DNA of 64,000 bases from contig NC_091002.1 in assembly GCF_041146395.1 (NCBI RefSeq), forward strand, positions 3,032,501 to 3,096,500, written 5' to 3'. The position numbers were made by a program, and so were the translations under genes. The notes under the pieces are model-generated. The model searched no databases. It saw only the letters and a list, made by a program, of their open reading frames with translations, and was not told where the DNA came from. Each line of letters opens with the position of its first letter. Position 1 is the stretch's first letter. This document shows, piece by piece, positions 41,528-54,537 of this stretch. This DNA is from Eulemur rufifrons. Taxonomy: Eukaryota; Chordata; Mammalia; Primates; Lemuridae.

Positions 41528-42784
41528 GTAAGAATAACCCTAAACCCCCAACCCTGCCACTTCTACTTCTGGGTGCAGCCACCTCACAGCCTGTCACAGA
41601 CTTTTATAGTCAAACTTGACCCCACCCCTTCCGCTTCCTGCCACGCCTGAGCCCCACCCTTGGCCACGCCCCCGTCTGGGTGGAGGAATAGGAGAGCCGG
41701 CAACGGAAGCCCAGCCCCTTGATGTAATTAGCCACACCCCCTGGGTATGGGAAAAGGAGCCCTTCATGTTTTGCATCTTTCTGAGTTGGGAGACGTGGCC
41801 GCCTTTGGTAGCGGCTTTTCCTTGTTATTCCCTACCACATTCTCTGCGTCACTTCCCCAGAGAGGCTTCCACCGACCTGCCCCCACCCAAACCCAGGTCA
41901 CACCCCCGTCTGCCCTCTCAAAGCACCGGTGCCTGATGACAGTCCCTCCCTCTTCAAAAGTGGCTGCTCAGGTGTCGCCCGCCCCGGGACTCACCGGACA
42001 TGAATTTGTTAGGAACTGTTTCTCCAGGATGTCTTCAGAATGGATCGCTAAGTCTAAAACAGTCAGGTTACGAAGTTGGTACAGCATGTTCCCAGGAAAA
42101 GTAAAACTAGCATTTATGTTCAGAGAGGAAAAAAGAAAAAGACCACAGGGTGCTTTTCAAAGCTTTTTTGCTTTTTCATGAAATGAAATCTTGTTCAGCA
42201 GGCCACATGATGCTTATCTTGGAAGGACTCACCCAGGCCTCCATGCCACCTTTGCTGAAACTACCTGGACAGCCCCAGTGTGGGCAGAGAGAGGGCTGAG
42301 GTTCTCATCACTGGGCTCCAGACTTACTAACTCTGACCCTTCAATGACTGTTTAACCTGCTGGGATGTTGGTTTCCGCCTGCTTTCTTGCATGGTAGTTG
42401 AGAAGCTTAGAGAGGAACACAAAGCACCCTCCCAGCGGGGCACCAGTACATGCTACTGCCAAGAGGCAGACTGGGTGGAGGGACAAGAAGGCTGAGCCCC
42501 AGGCAAAGAGACCCTGTCCCGTCCACAACCACCTGCCTCCCCTGCCTTTCGGAAACCCCCACAGGCGCTATAAACGGACAATACTGCAAAGCCACAAGCC
42601 CACAGGAAACCAGGCCTGTTCCCCGCCCCCCACCTCGACACACACACATGCACGCCCACCTCCTCTGCAAAGGTGACCCTGCCCATTGTGCCAGGCAGAG
42701 AACAAGAGAAAGGAAGTGGCCCAGGTGGGCTGCATGGGTCTTTCAAAGTAACACTCCCACCCCTGGGCCCCAAAGCAGCAGCTA
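41528..42784. other. Unique sequence, locally GC-rich
   Basis: 41600-42000 is C-rich but with few CpGs. No supported gene; nothing recognised. Confidence 0.3.
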
Positions 42785-43020
42785 AACTAAGAGCTGCCAT
42801 TTATAAGAGCCTATGCCAGGCAGTGTGCTGGGCACACTTCATCTCACTCCATACTCAAAATCTCCTTGTAAAACAGGTAACAGTATTGTCCTCATTGACA
42901 GATAAGGAAACTGAGGCTCAAAGAGGTGAAGTCACTCACCTATAATCCACAGCTTAAAAAATAACACAGCAAGAACTTGAACCCAGGTCTGTCTGAATCT
43001 AAGACCACTTCCTAGCTTCC
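42785..43020 (-). repeat. MIR, full-length type
   Basis: 'ccaggcagtgtgctgggcac', 'attgacagataaggaaactg', 'aggctcaaagaggtgaagtc' and 'cttgaacccaggtctgtctg'. Confidence 0.9.
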
Positions 43021-43644
43021 CAAAGAATTGTGTCTGTTTTGCGTTCTGTCCCTAGGAGCAGGACCATGCTAGGCATTCTCTTAGATGGCACACAAGAACA
43101 TTTTTAGGCATGAACAGCTAGGCTCCTTCCTGCACGCAATGCCCTGGCCCTCCAAGAACAAAGCATATTGACAGAAAATTAAATGCCACTAAATTAGCCC
43201 CAACACTTTCATAAAACAGTAGTTTCAAAATATCCCAGTTCATGAAATGCTTTCAATATTATCAGAAAACCACCTACCTCAATTCCCCACCAAACATACC
43301 CAGGAACACAAACGATTTCTGATGAAGTTGCTACTCATCACGTACTGGGAACCCACATAAAATTCTCACCAAACAGTGGAATGAGAGTTGTTTATCAACA
43401 TTCAAGAGAACATAACGAAGTTTCCTTTAGAACATTCTGTACATGTGGAGTTTTCTTTTTTCTTGAGCTTTTCATTGTAAAATCTTACTAGGTGCTGAAC
43501 AGGAGAGAAACCTTGAAGTGAGGATGGGCAATGGGGACCAATCACCTGTGCTGCAATAAGAATTCAGCACGGTGCCAGCGCCCACACCCCTCTCCCGTCA
43601 GAGAGAATTCAGTAAAATTCAACAAACATGAACCAAGTAATATC
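43021..43644. other. Unique sequence
   Basis: Nothing recognised. Confidence 0.3.
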
Positions 43645-43815
43645 AGTTACTGATGATATAGATCTCACCTAGTATTCTGCAGCCCTATGACATAGGTATT
43701 CTTAGTGCCCCATTTTAGTGTCCCAGCAGAAAGGGTCCAACATGACCCAATTAGCCAGTGGGAGTAGGAAGCTGTACCCAGGCAGTCTGGCTCTAGTGTC
43801 CATGTTCTTACCTGC
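43645..43815 (-). repeat. MIR fragment
   Basis: 'cagccctatgacataggtat', 'agtgccccattttagtgtcc' and 'gctgtacccaggcagtctgg'. Confidence 0.75.
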
Positions 43816-43984
43816 TCTGCTACATACCTTCCAGGTGTCAGGTATTATGCCTGAGCCTAAGGATAAAGCCACAAGGGTGGTCCGGGAACTGCTCCATCCA
43901 AGGGAAGGCCAAATTAACTACATTTATCGGGCAATGAGCTAAGCCCCAGACATTCTGCATACCTAGGACTTGATAGCTGCCCCT

Positions 43985-44165
43985 TCCTAGGCAGTACGAG
44001 ACCTCAAGTGCTTTATGCATGTAATCTTGGTGCTTACAAGCTCCTGGAGAAGCAAATATTATTGTCCCCAATTTATAAGGAAGAAACTTCAGTTTAAAGT
44101 TGGTAAAGGACTTGCTCAAGTCCCTATCTGAATACAAAGCCTTTGCTCTTTCAACTGCTACCTGC
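43985..44165 (-). repeat. MIR fragment
   Basis: 'aaatattattgtccccaatt', 'tataaggaagaaacttcagt' and 'gacttgctcaagtccctatc'. Confidence 0.7.
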
Positions 44166-46424
44166 TGGCTCTTGGCAAACTCCGTGCGTCATTTTGGAAT
44201 CTCCCCTTTATTAATGTGCAAGGGCCCCTTAAGAAGTCCTGGAAAAGGCCCCAGCCATTGGGTCGTTTCTGTCTCACCTCTGCTGAAATGAGTCACAGAC
44301 TAGCAAGTAACCACGCTGTCAAGAACAAGCAGGGGCAGTTAGTGACTTCCAAGCAAAGAGCAACTTCTTTTTGTGGTTTCAACATCCTTTTTACATCAGC
44401 CACCCAATGTGCTTGAAATGCCTAGAGTACTCCTCAACAGACAACTGCCCAGCATCCTGTGTGCACAAGGCTTTGTGAGACACACTGGTGGATGGGGAAG
44501 GGCACAGAGTGACATATATCATGCCTCCTCTCAAAGCAGCTCCAGAAAGCAGAGGGAAAAGGAATGCTGAGACAGGTAGGGAGGGACCAGGAGCTCGAAG
44601 AGGGACACTAATTACAGGCCTGGGGTGTGCAGAACAAGATGAGCTACTGTCAGGAGACTACCAGGTTACCCACACCAGTTACTGTCAGGTTACCACCAGC
44701 TCAGTAGGACAGGAAGGTCAAGGATGACCTTGTCAGGTGCAGACATCTGCAGAGTCCCTCAACGTGCTGGCCGAGGGCTGGGTGTCCCAATGGCTCCCCC
44801 ATGCCCTGAGGAGCTCCTAGTAGAGTCAGGGACTCTAGTCCTAGTATCACCTGTGACAAGCCCAGGTGATAAGTGGGGCCAGCATAGTGAAGGAAGGGAC
44901 ACCTGAAGTGGGCCCTGGCAGTGGTAAAATCAGGACATGAAGATAGAGGAGGAGGGGTCAAAGAAAGGCTGAAGGGCACTTTGGCAGGCAGCTCTTCCAG
45001 CTCAGCTCAGCCAGTGACGGTCCTGGAGGCTCCACTTTCCGGATCCTGTCTTGGTAACGTGAGGATATTTGGAGGTTGAGACAGAAGAAAGAGCCAAATG
45101 TGACACTGATGGGTAGATAACAACACACAGACACATGTGCCTTGTGGAGGGATGGTGGCTGATGTCTAAAATGCAGGAGGGCTGTCAGCACCAAGGTGCT
45201 GGGGCCTGGTTTTCAAACCACATTTCTTTGAGCCCTGGTGCTCCTTGAAGGTGCTTAGGGGGTCGGAGGTCAAACAAAGGTCTGGAGCAACAAATGCTGG
45301 ATTGTTTTCCTAGGTGTTATAAATTTAAACTACAAAAATATCACATCAACTCAAATGAGCTGCAAAGCAAATATAAACCCTGGTAGACCTCACTTCAAGG
45401 ACCTGGGGTGCCAGGCAAACATCCAGCTTTGTGCAGGTCTTGGGGTACAATCTCTCCTGTCATCTCCGGTGAAATGTATTCTGAGAATGTAAGGTGCTCA
45501 CAAAATGCCAGCAATTCAAATATGATATGCAAATTGTCACAACATAGAATATTTTCACAACCACGACAAAAGTCCAATACTCAGCCTGCCATGGCTGTTA
45601 AGACTACAACTGTCACCCAAAACTTTTCATTTCCAAAGTTAAAGTCATCAAAGCAACCTCACTATTCTCACTGACTGACCTTATAACTAGTAAATGTTAT
45701 AAGTTTAAAGTCATAAAATAAATGAGATATATTAAACCATCACTTCCCTGTTTTGTATATTGGGGCAGGTGGTTTAGCTATTTATTTACTTGTTTTTGAG
45801 AACACTTCATTTTGCAGATGGGGAAACAGACCTCATCTGAGAGACGGATGGGGTATCATGATGGGGTATCAGAAAGAGATAAGGTATCACGTTGTCCTGT
45901 GAATATCATCCCTGCTCAATGGGCAGAAACCAGGTGCCAGGTACTCCACAAATGCCCCTGAGAAGGACGGACCACTCCAAGGCACTACAGCCAGGAGGTG
46001 GACACGACTCAAACCCTTCCCAGCCTCCCCCTGCCTGGACCACTGCTGGTTTTCACACTCTGTGGCCTTCACTCCTTTCCTAGAAATGACAACACAGTCC
46101 ACTCCCACCATCCCAAGGAGGGAGAGAATGGAGGGAGGGTTCAGGATAAGAGCCAGGGTATCTTCCTTCCACGAGAAAACACTAGAAACCAAGCATGCCC
46201 TCCCACTGAGCACCAATTTGCAACGTGTGCTTATACGCATGGGGAAGAACTGCCATCTATACTCTACAAATCAAGGGTCCCCCGCGCTCACCTGTAAATT
46301 CAGCAAGAGGTTAGCGGTGATTCACGGCCATCAGAGGGAACCAACCAGTTGATAACTATTTTAGAAACAACCAAATAGATAGACTGCATAACCACAGGAA
46401 GAGTGGGGACCAGCCCTGTCTGCC
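44166..46424. other. Long unique stretch, no gene recognised
   Basis: More than 2.2 kb with no clear repeat. Reading frames are short and unsupported. Local direct repeats occur at 44640-44695 ('tactgtcaggttacc'-like units). It would be worth a conservation check. Confidence 0.35.
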
Positions 46425-46620
46425 CTGGTTCTCAACCTGGAAAGGGTACTGGAATTACTCCAAGGGCTTGCTAAAAGCCAGACTGCTGGAACCCACCCGC
46501 AGAGTCTCCGATCCTGTAAATCAGGGTGGGGCCAGAAGTGTGGTTCTAGGATGCTCCCAGGTGCTGCTGCTGTGGGCTCAGGACCCCACTTTGAGGACCC
46601 CTTCTCTGATTTGCTCAGTA
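46425..46620 (+). repeat. hAT MER5/MER20-type element
   Basis: 'ctggttctcaacctggaaag', 'gtaaatcagggtggggccag' and 'aagtgtggttctaggatgct' follow the order of hAT MERs. Confidence 0.5.
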
Positions 46621-46814
46621 CAAACCCTCCTTATTGAGGCTCATTAAGGTAGGTGGTCTAGGCAATACCTTTAATAGCCCACAGCAAATTTTTCTATCTA
46701 AACTAATAAACTATATTGAAAAAAAAATTTATAGACTACAATTAAGTATTATACTAGTTCAGACTGGACATCTTTAAATTTACCTCGGTACAAGAGGTCA
46801 TTACCCAATTGTGC

Positions 46815-47265
46815 TAGACACTAAGAGAGACATGAAGAGGAATCAGACATGGGCCTGCCCTTAGAGCACCCCGCCAGTGAAGGAGACGAAAGTGGACACA
46901 GGCAGCCACCCAGCAGGGAGGGTGAACCCTGGTCGGGGCCACAGGAAGGAGAATGAATGAGGTGTGGGGAGAACTACACAAGTCCCCAGGAGGGAGAGCT
47001 CCTAGCTGAGGTGAGGAGAATGGAGCAACAGCAGACAAGGTTTCCCTATAGCTGGACAGAGGCAGGATGGGCAGATGGGCAGGACACAGACTTAGGAGCC
47101 ACAGCAGGGGTAGGGAAGGCAGAGAAACAGGCATTCCAGGAAGTGGGACAGCATGAGCAAAAACATGGAAGTGGGAAACAGAGGGTGAGGAAAGTCAGAA
47201 GTCAGATTGGCCAGGAAGTAAAGAGGCAAGTTGGACGACAGAGGATGAGAAGGGAAGGAAATAGT
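46815..47265 (-). repeat. L2 fragment
   Basis: Reverse L2: 'ttgtgctagacactaagaga', 'catgggcctgcccttagagc', 'aacaggcattccaggaagtg' and 'ggacagcatgagcaaaaaca'. Confidence 0.65.
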
Positions 47266-47910
47266 GGGTTAGACTGAACATCAGCTACAGGCAGGCACTG
47301 TGTTTGATGCTATCACTTTGTAACTTCGTCGCATTGTGGTCAGAGAACATACTTTGTAATTTTTTCTCTCCCTTTAATTTTATTGAGCTTGTATTAATGG
47401 ACTAGCACATGGTCTATCCTGGAGAATGATTCATGGGCACTTGAGAAGAATATATGTTCAGATGTCGTTGGCAGAGTGTTCTATAGATGTGTCAGGTCTA
47501 GTTGGTTTATAGTGGTGTTCAAGTTTCATGCTTCCTTGTTGATCTTTTATCTAATTGTTTTATCCATTATTGAAAGTGGGACGTTGAAGTATCCAACTGT
47601 TATTGTTGAATTATCTAATTCTCCCTTCATTCCTGTCAGTTTTTGCTTTGTGTATTCTGGTACTCTATTGTTAGGTACAAATATGTTTACAATTGTTATA
47701 TATTCCTGATGGATTGGCCCTTTTACCATTTAAAAAGTTGCTCCTTATCTCCAGTAACTTTTTTTTGTTTCAATGTCAATTTTGTCTATTACCAGTATAG
47801 CCATTCTAGCTTTCTTATTGTTGCTATTTGCATGACATATCTTTTTCCATCCTTTTACTTTCAATCTATTTGCATCTTTGACTTTAAAATGTGTCTCCTA
47901 TAGACAGTGC

Positions 47911-48265
47911 TTGCTCTGAATGTTTGTCTCCCAAAAATTCATGTGTTGAAACCTACTCACCAATGTGACAGCAGTAAGAGGGGGAGCCTTGGCAGATGAT
48001 TAGGTCACAAGGACGGAGTCTCCATGAATGGAATTAGTGCCCTTATAAAAAATACCCTAAAAAGCTAGCTCATTCCCTTCTGCCATGTGAGGACAGAGCA
48101 AGCAGACTGCTAGTACAAGGAAGCAGGCCCTCACCAGACAATGAATTTGCTGATGTCTTGATCTTGGACTTCCCAGCTCCAGAACTATGAGAAATAAATG
48201 TCTACTGTTTATAAGCCAGCCAGTCTAAGGTATTTTGTTATAGCAGCCTGAGAGGCCTAAGACAA
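47911..48265 (+). mobile_element. MaLR solo LTR (MLT1A/B-like) inside L1
   Basis: 'ctctgaatgtttgtctccca', 'gaattagtgcccttataaaa', 'cttctgccatgtgaggacag', 'cttgatcttggacttcccag' and 'gcctaagaca' run in order. It is the classic MLT1 layout, including the 'gaaataaatgtctactgttt' polyadenylation block. The target duplication could not be fixed. Confidence 0.88.
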
Positions 48266-48365
48266 CATATACTTGGATCATATATTTTATCCAGGCTGAC
48301 AATATCTACCTTTTGATTGAATTATGTAATCCATTCATCTTTAATATTATTATTGATATAGTTGA

Positions 48366-48681
<316 letters not shown>

Positions 48682-48790
48682 AGGTCTGCCTTTTACTTTT
48701 TGGTTTTGATATGTCTCATGTCTTTTTTCTTCCTCTGTTCTTCCTTTATTGCTTTCTTTTGCATTAAATGAACCAGGCACTATGTTTGGC

Positions 48791-50439
48791 ACGTAAGTCG
48801 GGGCAAGAACTTCAAAGATGTATTTCTTTTTAATTTAGACAGCAAAATTACCTCTCTAACAATTTTAACCTCCTTAAATGGCTCATATTCTTCAATCATG
48901 ATTTCTTCTTCTTGGTTCCAGTAAATGGGAGTAAATCAATTAATTACTCATCCAGTCATCACTGGACACCATCTACAAAAATGTCCATTACCAGCTTCCT
49001 GGATTGGAGGAGTTAAGATCTACGACTTGACCTCCCCACCAGGAGGAGGAATGGGGCCATTGTGTTTTGGAGATCCCCTTCAGGACACATGGTGACTCAA
49101 AGTGTGGTGACAACTGAGTGCTTCAGATCAAGGTGGCAAGGGACGGTTGGGATTCACAACAGAGTCCAGGTTGTGGATATTTTCAAATGCTGTGGCATTG
49201 TTCTCACAGACACCTGGCACAGGTGCCAAGGAAGCTCTGATAAGCAGAGGACCTTTCTGCACCTGCTACAGTGAACACGTAAGACACCATCCCAAACCAT
49301 TTAGCCCACATCCCTGCCTGAGAGCAACTTAACACACCCTAAACCTCCTTGCCACCTGACCTCTCAGAGCACCTACAAAGCCTCCTGATCATTAACAAAT
49401 GTGAAGGGAAACTAAAACCCAGGAGCAAATGAATTGTGAAGTCTCAAAAATTAACAACTTATGCTGTGAGTTTGGTGCCCCTGAGATTTAGGGCAGCCAG
49501 CACCCCTCCCCCATCTTCTAGCTGGAACACCCCCAATTTCTGATATCCTATCCAGCAACAGGACTTGTCTGTGTTTTCAGTCTGAATGTCTTGCGTTGGT
49601 TTTTAGCCATCCTTGTAGAAAAATGAGAGGCACCATATGCACAGGCCCTCACAGACTTGGCTCATCCCGGATGGCTAGGACGCTTCCTAGGAGAGAGAAG
49701 TCACGTCAGCAAAGTGCCCATACAGCCAACAGTATAAACAGATTAGGCACAATGTAGGGACATCCAGGCCCTTTTTCAAAATAAGATATCTGGTTGGCAA
49801 AAAGGACCTCATCAAGCCCCCAGCCTGGACGGCTCCAAGACTTGCTGCTGAAATCCAATTACCACCAGGCTTAATGAGCTCACTCATGCAGCTGCCCTGG
49901 CCCAAGAAAGCAGCCCTGTCAACCTCCAGAAAGAAGGTTTCTCTTCCAAAGTGCATTCTGAATGAGGGTGCAGCTTAGAAGAGAAACACCAGGCCAATGT
50001 AATAAGAAATATGACCTTCCTGAACACAAGAACACAGTGTGAGTTCTGAAGAACAGCTTTCTAACATTTTTTTTTTTCTGCTCTAAACTAAAAACAAGGT
50101 GCTCTGTGAGGTAGCAAAATCCCAGTCTGAAGATGGGAAGGGAAACTGAGTTTTAAAGAAGCTTCACAAAATCAGCTCTGGGCTGACACAACAGTCTGGG
50201 GTATTTCAACCCTGAGTATTATGGTATTTAAAGCTCAGACAGTTGACTGTCATTAGAGGAGGCTGCTGCAGAGAACAGAGTGATGTTTTTTTAAGTGCAG
50301 AGTGTATTCTTCTATGCAAGCAAAGAGAGACACACACGGTGTGTTCCTGTTAAGGTCCCTCCCAACACTAACCTTATAGAAATCAGAGACTAAAAGCCAA
50401 AATCCATTAACCACCTCCTGTGCAGCTTGCCCTGGCCAG
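48791..50439. other. Long unique stretch, no gene recognised
   Basis: About 1.6 kb with no clear repeat and only short frames. Confidence 0.3.
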
Positions 50440-50790
50440 GCTCTGGGAACCCCAGTGTGAATGAGACGCATTCCTACCCTCATAGAACCCCCGTCTAGCA
50501 GGGGAGTCAGGCAAGGCCCTAGCAGCTGCAGTACACAGTGCCCAGGGTAATGACAGAGGAATGTGGGGCGGGGGCCCTGGGGTCAGGCCTGGCCCAGCCT
50601 AGGGATCAGGAAGGGGTGCGGCAGGGAAGGTTTTCTGGAGGAAGGCTCATGATGGATCTTGGCACAAGTGGAGGATGCTCACCAGGTGGATGGGGGCAGG
50701 GAAGGCTCATGGGCAGATCTGCCAGAGCAAACAGCATGTGCAAAGGCCTGGCTCAGGCAGGAGCTGACAAAATCAGAGGTGAGAGGGAAG
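50440..50790 (-). repeat. L2 fragment
   Basis: 'attcctaccctcatagaacc', 'ggaaggttttctggaggaag', 'ggatgctcaccaggtggatg' and 'aacagcatgtgcaaaggcct'. Confidence 0.75.
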
Positions 50791-51104
50791 TCTCTTCAGT
50801 CCATTCCCCTGCCTCCGACACACACCAAGCTCTTCCTGTCTTAATCCAGCCATAGTGACTCTAATCACTTAATCCCCACCTGTAGAGTAAGCAAGTGGGT
50901 CTCTCCTGGGGCCCAGGAGGGATGCAGCAAGTGGCTTCTGAAGAACAGTGCTCAGGAGAGGGGCATGGCTCACTGGGGAAATAGGGAGCCGAGTTGGGAG
51001 CAGGCTGTGGGGGCTGGAACGCCGGGCTGAGGTGGCCGCACTGTTCCTGTTTGCAGCATGATGTTATGGGCTACATATAGCCAGTGAAGTGGTTACTATA
51101 GTGA

Positions 51105-51260
51105 AGCAGACTAAGATAGCTCTGTCTAACATAGTTACATATTTTTTTGTGGCAAGAGCATCTAAAATCTACTTATTTTACAAAAACCCCAAATATAATA
51201 CAATTTTATTAACAAAGTCCCCACATTGTACCTTAGATCTCTAGAGTTGTTCATCCTACG
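51105..51260 (+). repeat. L1 3'-UTR fragment
   Basis: 'gtggcaagagcatctaaaat', 'aatacaattttattaacaaa' and 'tagatctctagagttgttca' match a common old-L1 3' UTR segment. Confidence 0.65.
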
Positions 51261-52120
51261 CTCTTTCTTTAGGAGGAGCCCAAGCTGGTTTGAACCCCAC
51301 CACCGCCATTTCTACCTGTGCAACCTCAGGTAAGTCAGTGCCCAGCAAGGAGGAGGCGCAGGTCCAACGAGGGTTGGGAAGGAAGATAAGCTGCTGCCCT
51401 CAGTAATCCACACTTACTTGTGCGCACACCCCACCTCCTATCCCCTGCCCCATTAGGCGGCACAAGGCCAGGCGCCTGCAGGCAGGTGAGTGTAAGGAGA
51501 ATGAGCATGACAGCACAGGACAGACTCCTTCCCAAGCACCTGTCCACATGGGGCACACACACCCCATGACGAGGACGGGCTGATACCCCAGGACACCAGA
51601 GCTCCCAGAATGAAAGGATGTGTCTCCCTCATGGCTCCTAGCTGGGTCGAGGACTCAGCGCACAGTCCCCTCCTGAGCCTGAGCAGGGGAGTCGGGGTCC
51701 ACAAAATAAGAGGGCAGCCTGTGCCACACCATGAGAATCAGCTGCCTTCATCCAGTCGGAGCTGGCGTGGGGCCATCCCAGGCTGGGGACAAACAGCAGC
51801 CTTGCCCACATGGGGAGATGCAGGTGCTGTGGAAAAGGAACGAGAGGTTGCAAACTCTTAAATCCTGGTGTGGTTGATATTGCAAAAGGGTTAAAAAGGC
51901 TAAAGCCACTGAGTGGAAGGGACTCTAAGTACAGTGGCCCAACACTCTGGGCCACACCAAAGTCATCGCCTTGCTGCCAGTTGGTGAGAACCTGCTATGC
52001 ACCAGGCTGGGTGCAGCTCCTTCCTGCATTCCCACCAGGCCGTCCCCACGGCCACAGCCAGAGATCCCACTCCTGCCACCAGTGTCACTCTACTTAGTCC
52101 CTTCAGAGAACGAATCACTG
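51261..52120. other. Unique sequence
   Basis: A potential 29-bp microexon-like segment (51457-51485) lies between a pyrimidine tract and CAG|GTGAGTG; it is too weak to annotate. Nothing else recognised. Confidence 0.3.
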
Positions 52121-52129
52121 GCTTCAGTG

Positions 52130-52336
52130 AGGGGGTCAGTCCTTCATTTAGTTTGTGGGGCCACATGTGGCCTTCTGGATCCTTGAGGGCAGCCTTCTGA
52201 CTGAATCCAAATTTTACAGAATAGTCCCCATAGTGTACCTTAATAAAAGGATTTGTTCTGTGAAGTTTGGATTGTACTTGGGGATCTGGAGGGCCATGTG
52301 TGGCCTTGAGGCCGAAGGTTCCCCACCCCTGGTTTA
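52130..52336. mobile_element. Fold-back hAT-type nonautonomous transposon
   Basis: The left arm ('ggccacatgtggccttctgg', 'gactgaatccaaattttaca') and the right arm ('ctgtgaagtttggattgtac', 'ggccatgtgtggccttgagg') are imperfect inverted copies around 'taataaaagg'. The right terminus 'gttccccacccctgg' is typical of hAT terminal repeats. The left terminus is decayed. Confidence 0.7.
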
Positions 52337-52459
52337 GACTGTGGGTTTCCTCTCCCCTTGGGCAGGCACCTTGCCACATCTTGTCCTCATGGGGCCCCAG
52401 TTCTTAGCAGGGGACAAAGTGGCCCTCAAATGTGCACTGTCATTGCCTGTCATCACACT

Positions 52460-52560
52460 GAGCCTCTTGTTTACCCAGGAGGAACCTGAAGCACAAAAAA
52501 CATTTAACTAAGTTGTCTAGGGTCACACCCCTCACAGAGGGCAGAGCTGGGCTGGACCCC
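52460..52560 (-). repeat. MIR fragment
   Basis: 'ttgtctagggtcacacccct' followed by 'cagagggcagagctgggctg'. Confidence 0.55.
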
Positions 52561-52624
52561 ACAGGCAACCACACCCCGAGCCTGGCCCCTGCCCTCCGGA
52601 GCTGACAGTCTGCAGCAGCGGCCC

Positions 52625-52922
52625 CAAGGAATACAACGTAACCCCTCTGTCATTTTAAGTTTCTAGTCGCTACACTAAAAAAAGTAAAAAGAAACAGCTG
52701 AAATTAATAATACATTTCATTTAGTCCAATAGATCTGAAATAGTATCATTTCAAAGTCTAATCAACGTTAAAATTATCACTAAGATCTTTTACAGTCTTT
52801 TTCTCATACAAAGTCTTCAAAACCCAGGATGTATTTATTACTCACAGACCACCTCCATCCAGACAGCACATTTCAGTGCTCGACAGCCCCCCTGGTGAGC
52901 GGCTACGGTACTGGGACAGCTT
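52625..52922 (+). repeat. hAT element (MER3-like)
   Basis: 'gtaaaaagaaacagctgaaa', 'aataatacatttcatttagt', 'gatcttttacagtctttttc' and 'cacatttcagtgctcgacag', ending near 'ggtactgggacagct'. Family assignment is from memory. Confidence 0.55.
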
Positions 52923-53094
52923 AGCTCCAGGAGGTCCCCTGGCTACCTGGGGCAAGTGTATGAGTCACCTGGTATTACGAAACTCACTCAAAATCACAAT
53001 GACCATGACATCTACTACTAACACCAGCAGCACGCCCACTGGCAAACATCTATGGCACCCCGACACTGCTGGCCGTCCGTATGCGATACCAACC

Positions 53095-53185
53095 CCAAGA
53101 GATAGGGTATTTCACAAAAGAAGGAAGTGGAGCTCAGAAAGATTAAGTAACGTGCCCTCTATCACAGAGCTAGCAAGGTGGACTT
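53095..53185 (-). repeat. MIR fragment
   Basis: 'gtggagctcagaaagattaa' followed by 'tatcacagagctagcaaggt'. Confidence 0.6.
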
Positions 53186-53214
53186 AGGAAATTAAGTCAC
53201 CTCAATGCAACAGC

Positions 53215-53525
53215 AAGGAGTGCTCACTGAGCACCTGCTCTGTGCCCGCGTGGACCTGGTGCCCAAGCCCCGCTCCTGCCCTCACGGCGCTTTACTCCAG
53301 CTTCTGGGGAGGGGGTGAGAACAAATGAGGAAACAATCACTTCAGACCGTGATGCTTCACAGAAGCAAACAAGGTGCCAACAGGGATGGGGAGGCAGAGC
53401 AGCTCCCCGGGTGGGCAGGAGACCTCCCCAAAGAGAAGTTAAAGCTGAGATGAGAAGGGTGAAGGAAGCCAGCTGGGGCCAGGGAAGGGGGAGCATTCCC
53501 AACAGCAAACAGCAAACACAATGCT
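53215..53525 (-). repeat. L2 fragment
   Basis: 'cactgagcacctgctctgtg', 'ctcctgccctcacggcgctt' and 'ttaaagctgagatgagaagg'. Confidence 0.65.
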
Positions 53526-53869
53526 CGATGGATGCTGCAGCGGAGTCTAGCATGTTCCAGGAGCCAACGGAAAGGTGGCCAGGGCTCTCTGCACACCACC
53601 ACTGTCCCACTGGGCCATTCCGCTGGCCCCAGTTCACCCCGCCTGCCTCACGCACTCCCATACTCTTGCTTGGAAAGTGAGGACCCCCCAAACCCCTCTC
53701 CAGATTTCAAGAACAAGTCCAGGCTGGAGGCTCCCGGCACAACGTTCAGCGTGGAGGGGACACTCACAACTGTTTGATGACAGGCTGGATTGGTGAGCTA
53801 ATGAGTAGGGGAGGAGGGAGTGGAAAAGCCAGCAGAACAGGACCTGGACACCCCAGGCTCTGGGAAGAA
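53526..53869. other. Unique sequence
   Basis: Nothing recognised. Confidence 0.3.
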
Positions 53870-54365
53870 AATTTGAAAATTATGAACATTGCCTCAAACA
53901 CTAGTCACAACAGCTAAAAGCTGAAAACAACCCAAGTGTCCATCAACAAATAAACAGACAAACTGTTATATACATTCAATGGAATGTCATTCAGCCATGA
54001 AAAGGAATGAAGCACTGACACAGGCTACAACACGGGTGAACATTGAAAACATCATGCTCAGTGAAAGAAGCCAGTCACAAAAAGCCACGAACTATCTGGT
54101 TCCATTTACATGAAATATCCAGAACAGGCAAGACCACAGACATAGAGAGCAGACCAGTGGCTGCCAGGGGCCAGGAGAGAGGAAAGGGGAAGTGACTGCC
54201 AGTGGGTACAGTGACTGCACTGGCAGTGACGAAAATATTTTGGAATTAGATAGAGTTGATGGCTGCGCAAATTGTGAATGTACTAAATGCCACTGAGTTG
54301 TACACTTTAAAATGGTTAATTTTATGTTATATGAATTTCACCTCAATTTTTTTAAAAAGAGAAAG
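53870..54365 (+). mobile_element. 5'-truncated L1 3' end (L1M-age)
   Basis: Order: 'caacccaagtgtccatcaac', 'atgtcattcagccatgaaaa', 'aaagccacgaactatctggt' and 'gccactgagttgtacacttt', ending 'tcacctcaatttttttaaaa'. A normal L1 3' terminus with an A-rich tail. Confidence 0.85.
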
Positions 54366-54537
54366 AAGGGGAGAACATGAATTTCTTCAATGTTTGAAAC
54401 AGGCTGGGATGTCAAGAAATAAAATCCCATGTTGGAACAAGCGGCTACAAGTGACCAGCTTCCAGAAGCAAGAGGACAGGGTGGGGGAAGAGAGAAAACA
54501 GAGGGCCTAGGGCTAAATGAAGTGGAAAGCTACTTAC

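Noticed and set aside
51457..51485. 29-bp microexon between a pyrimidine tract and CAG|GTGAGTG
   Set aside because: Too short to judge and no supporting frame or conservation; such pairs arise by chance in C/T-rich DNA.
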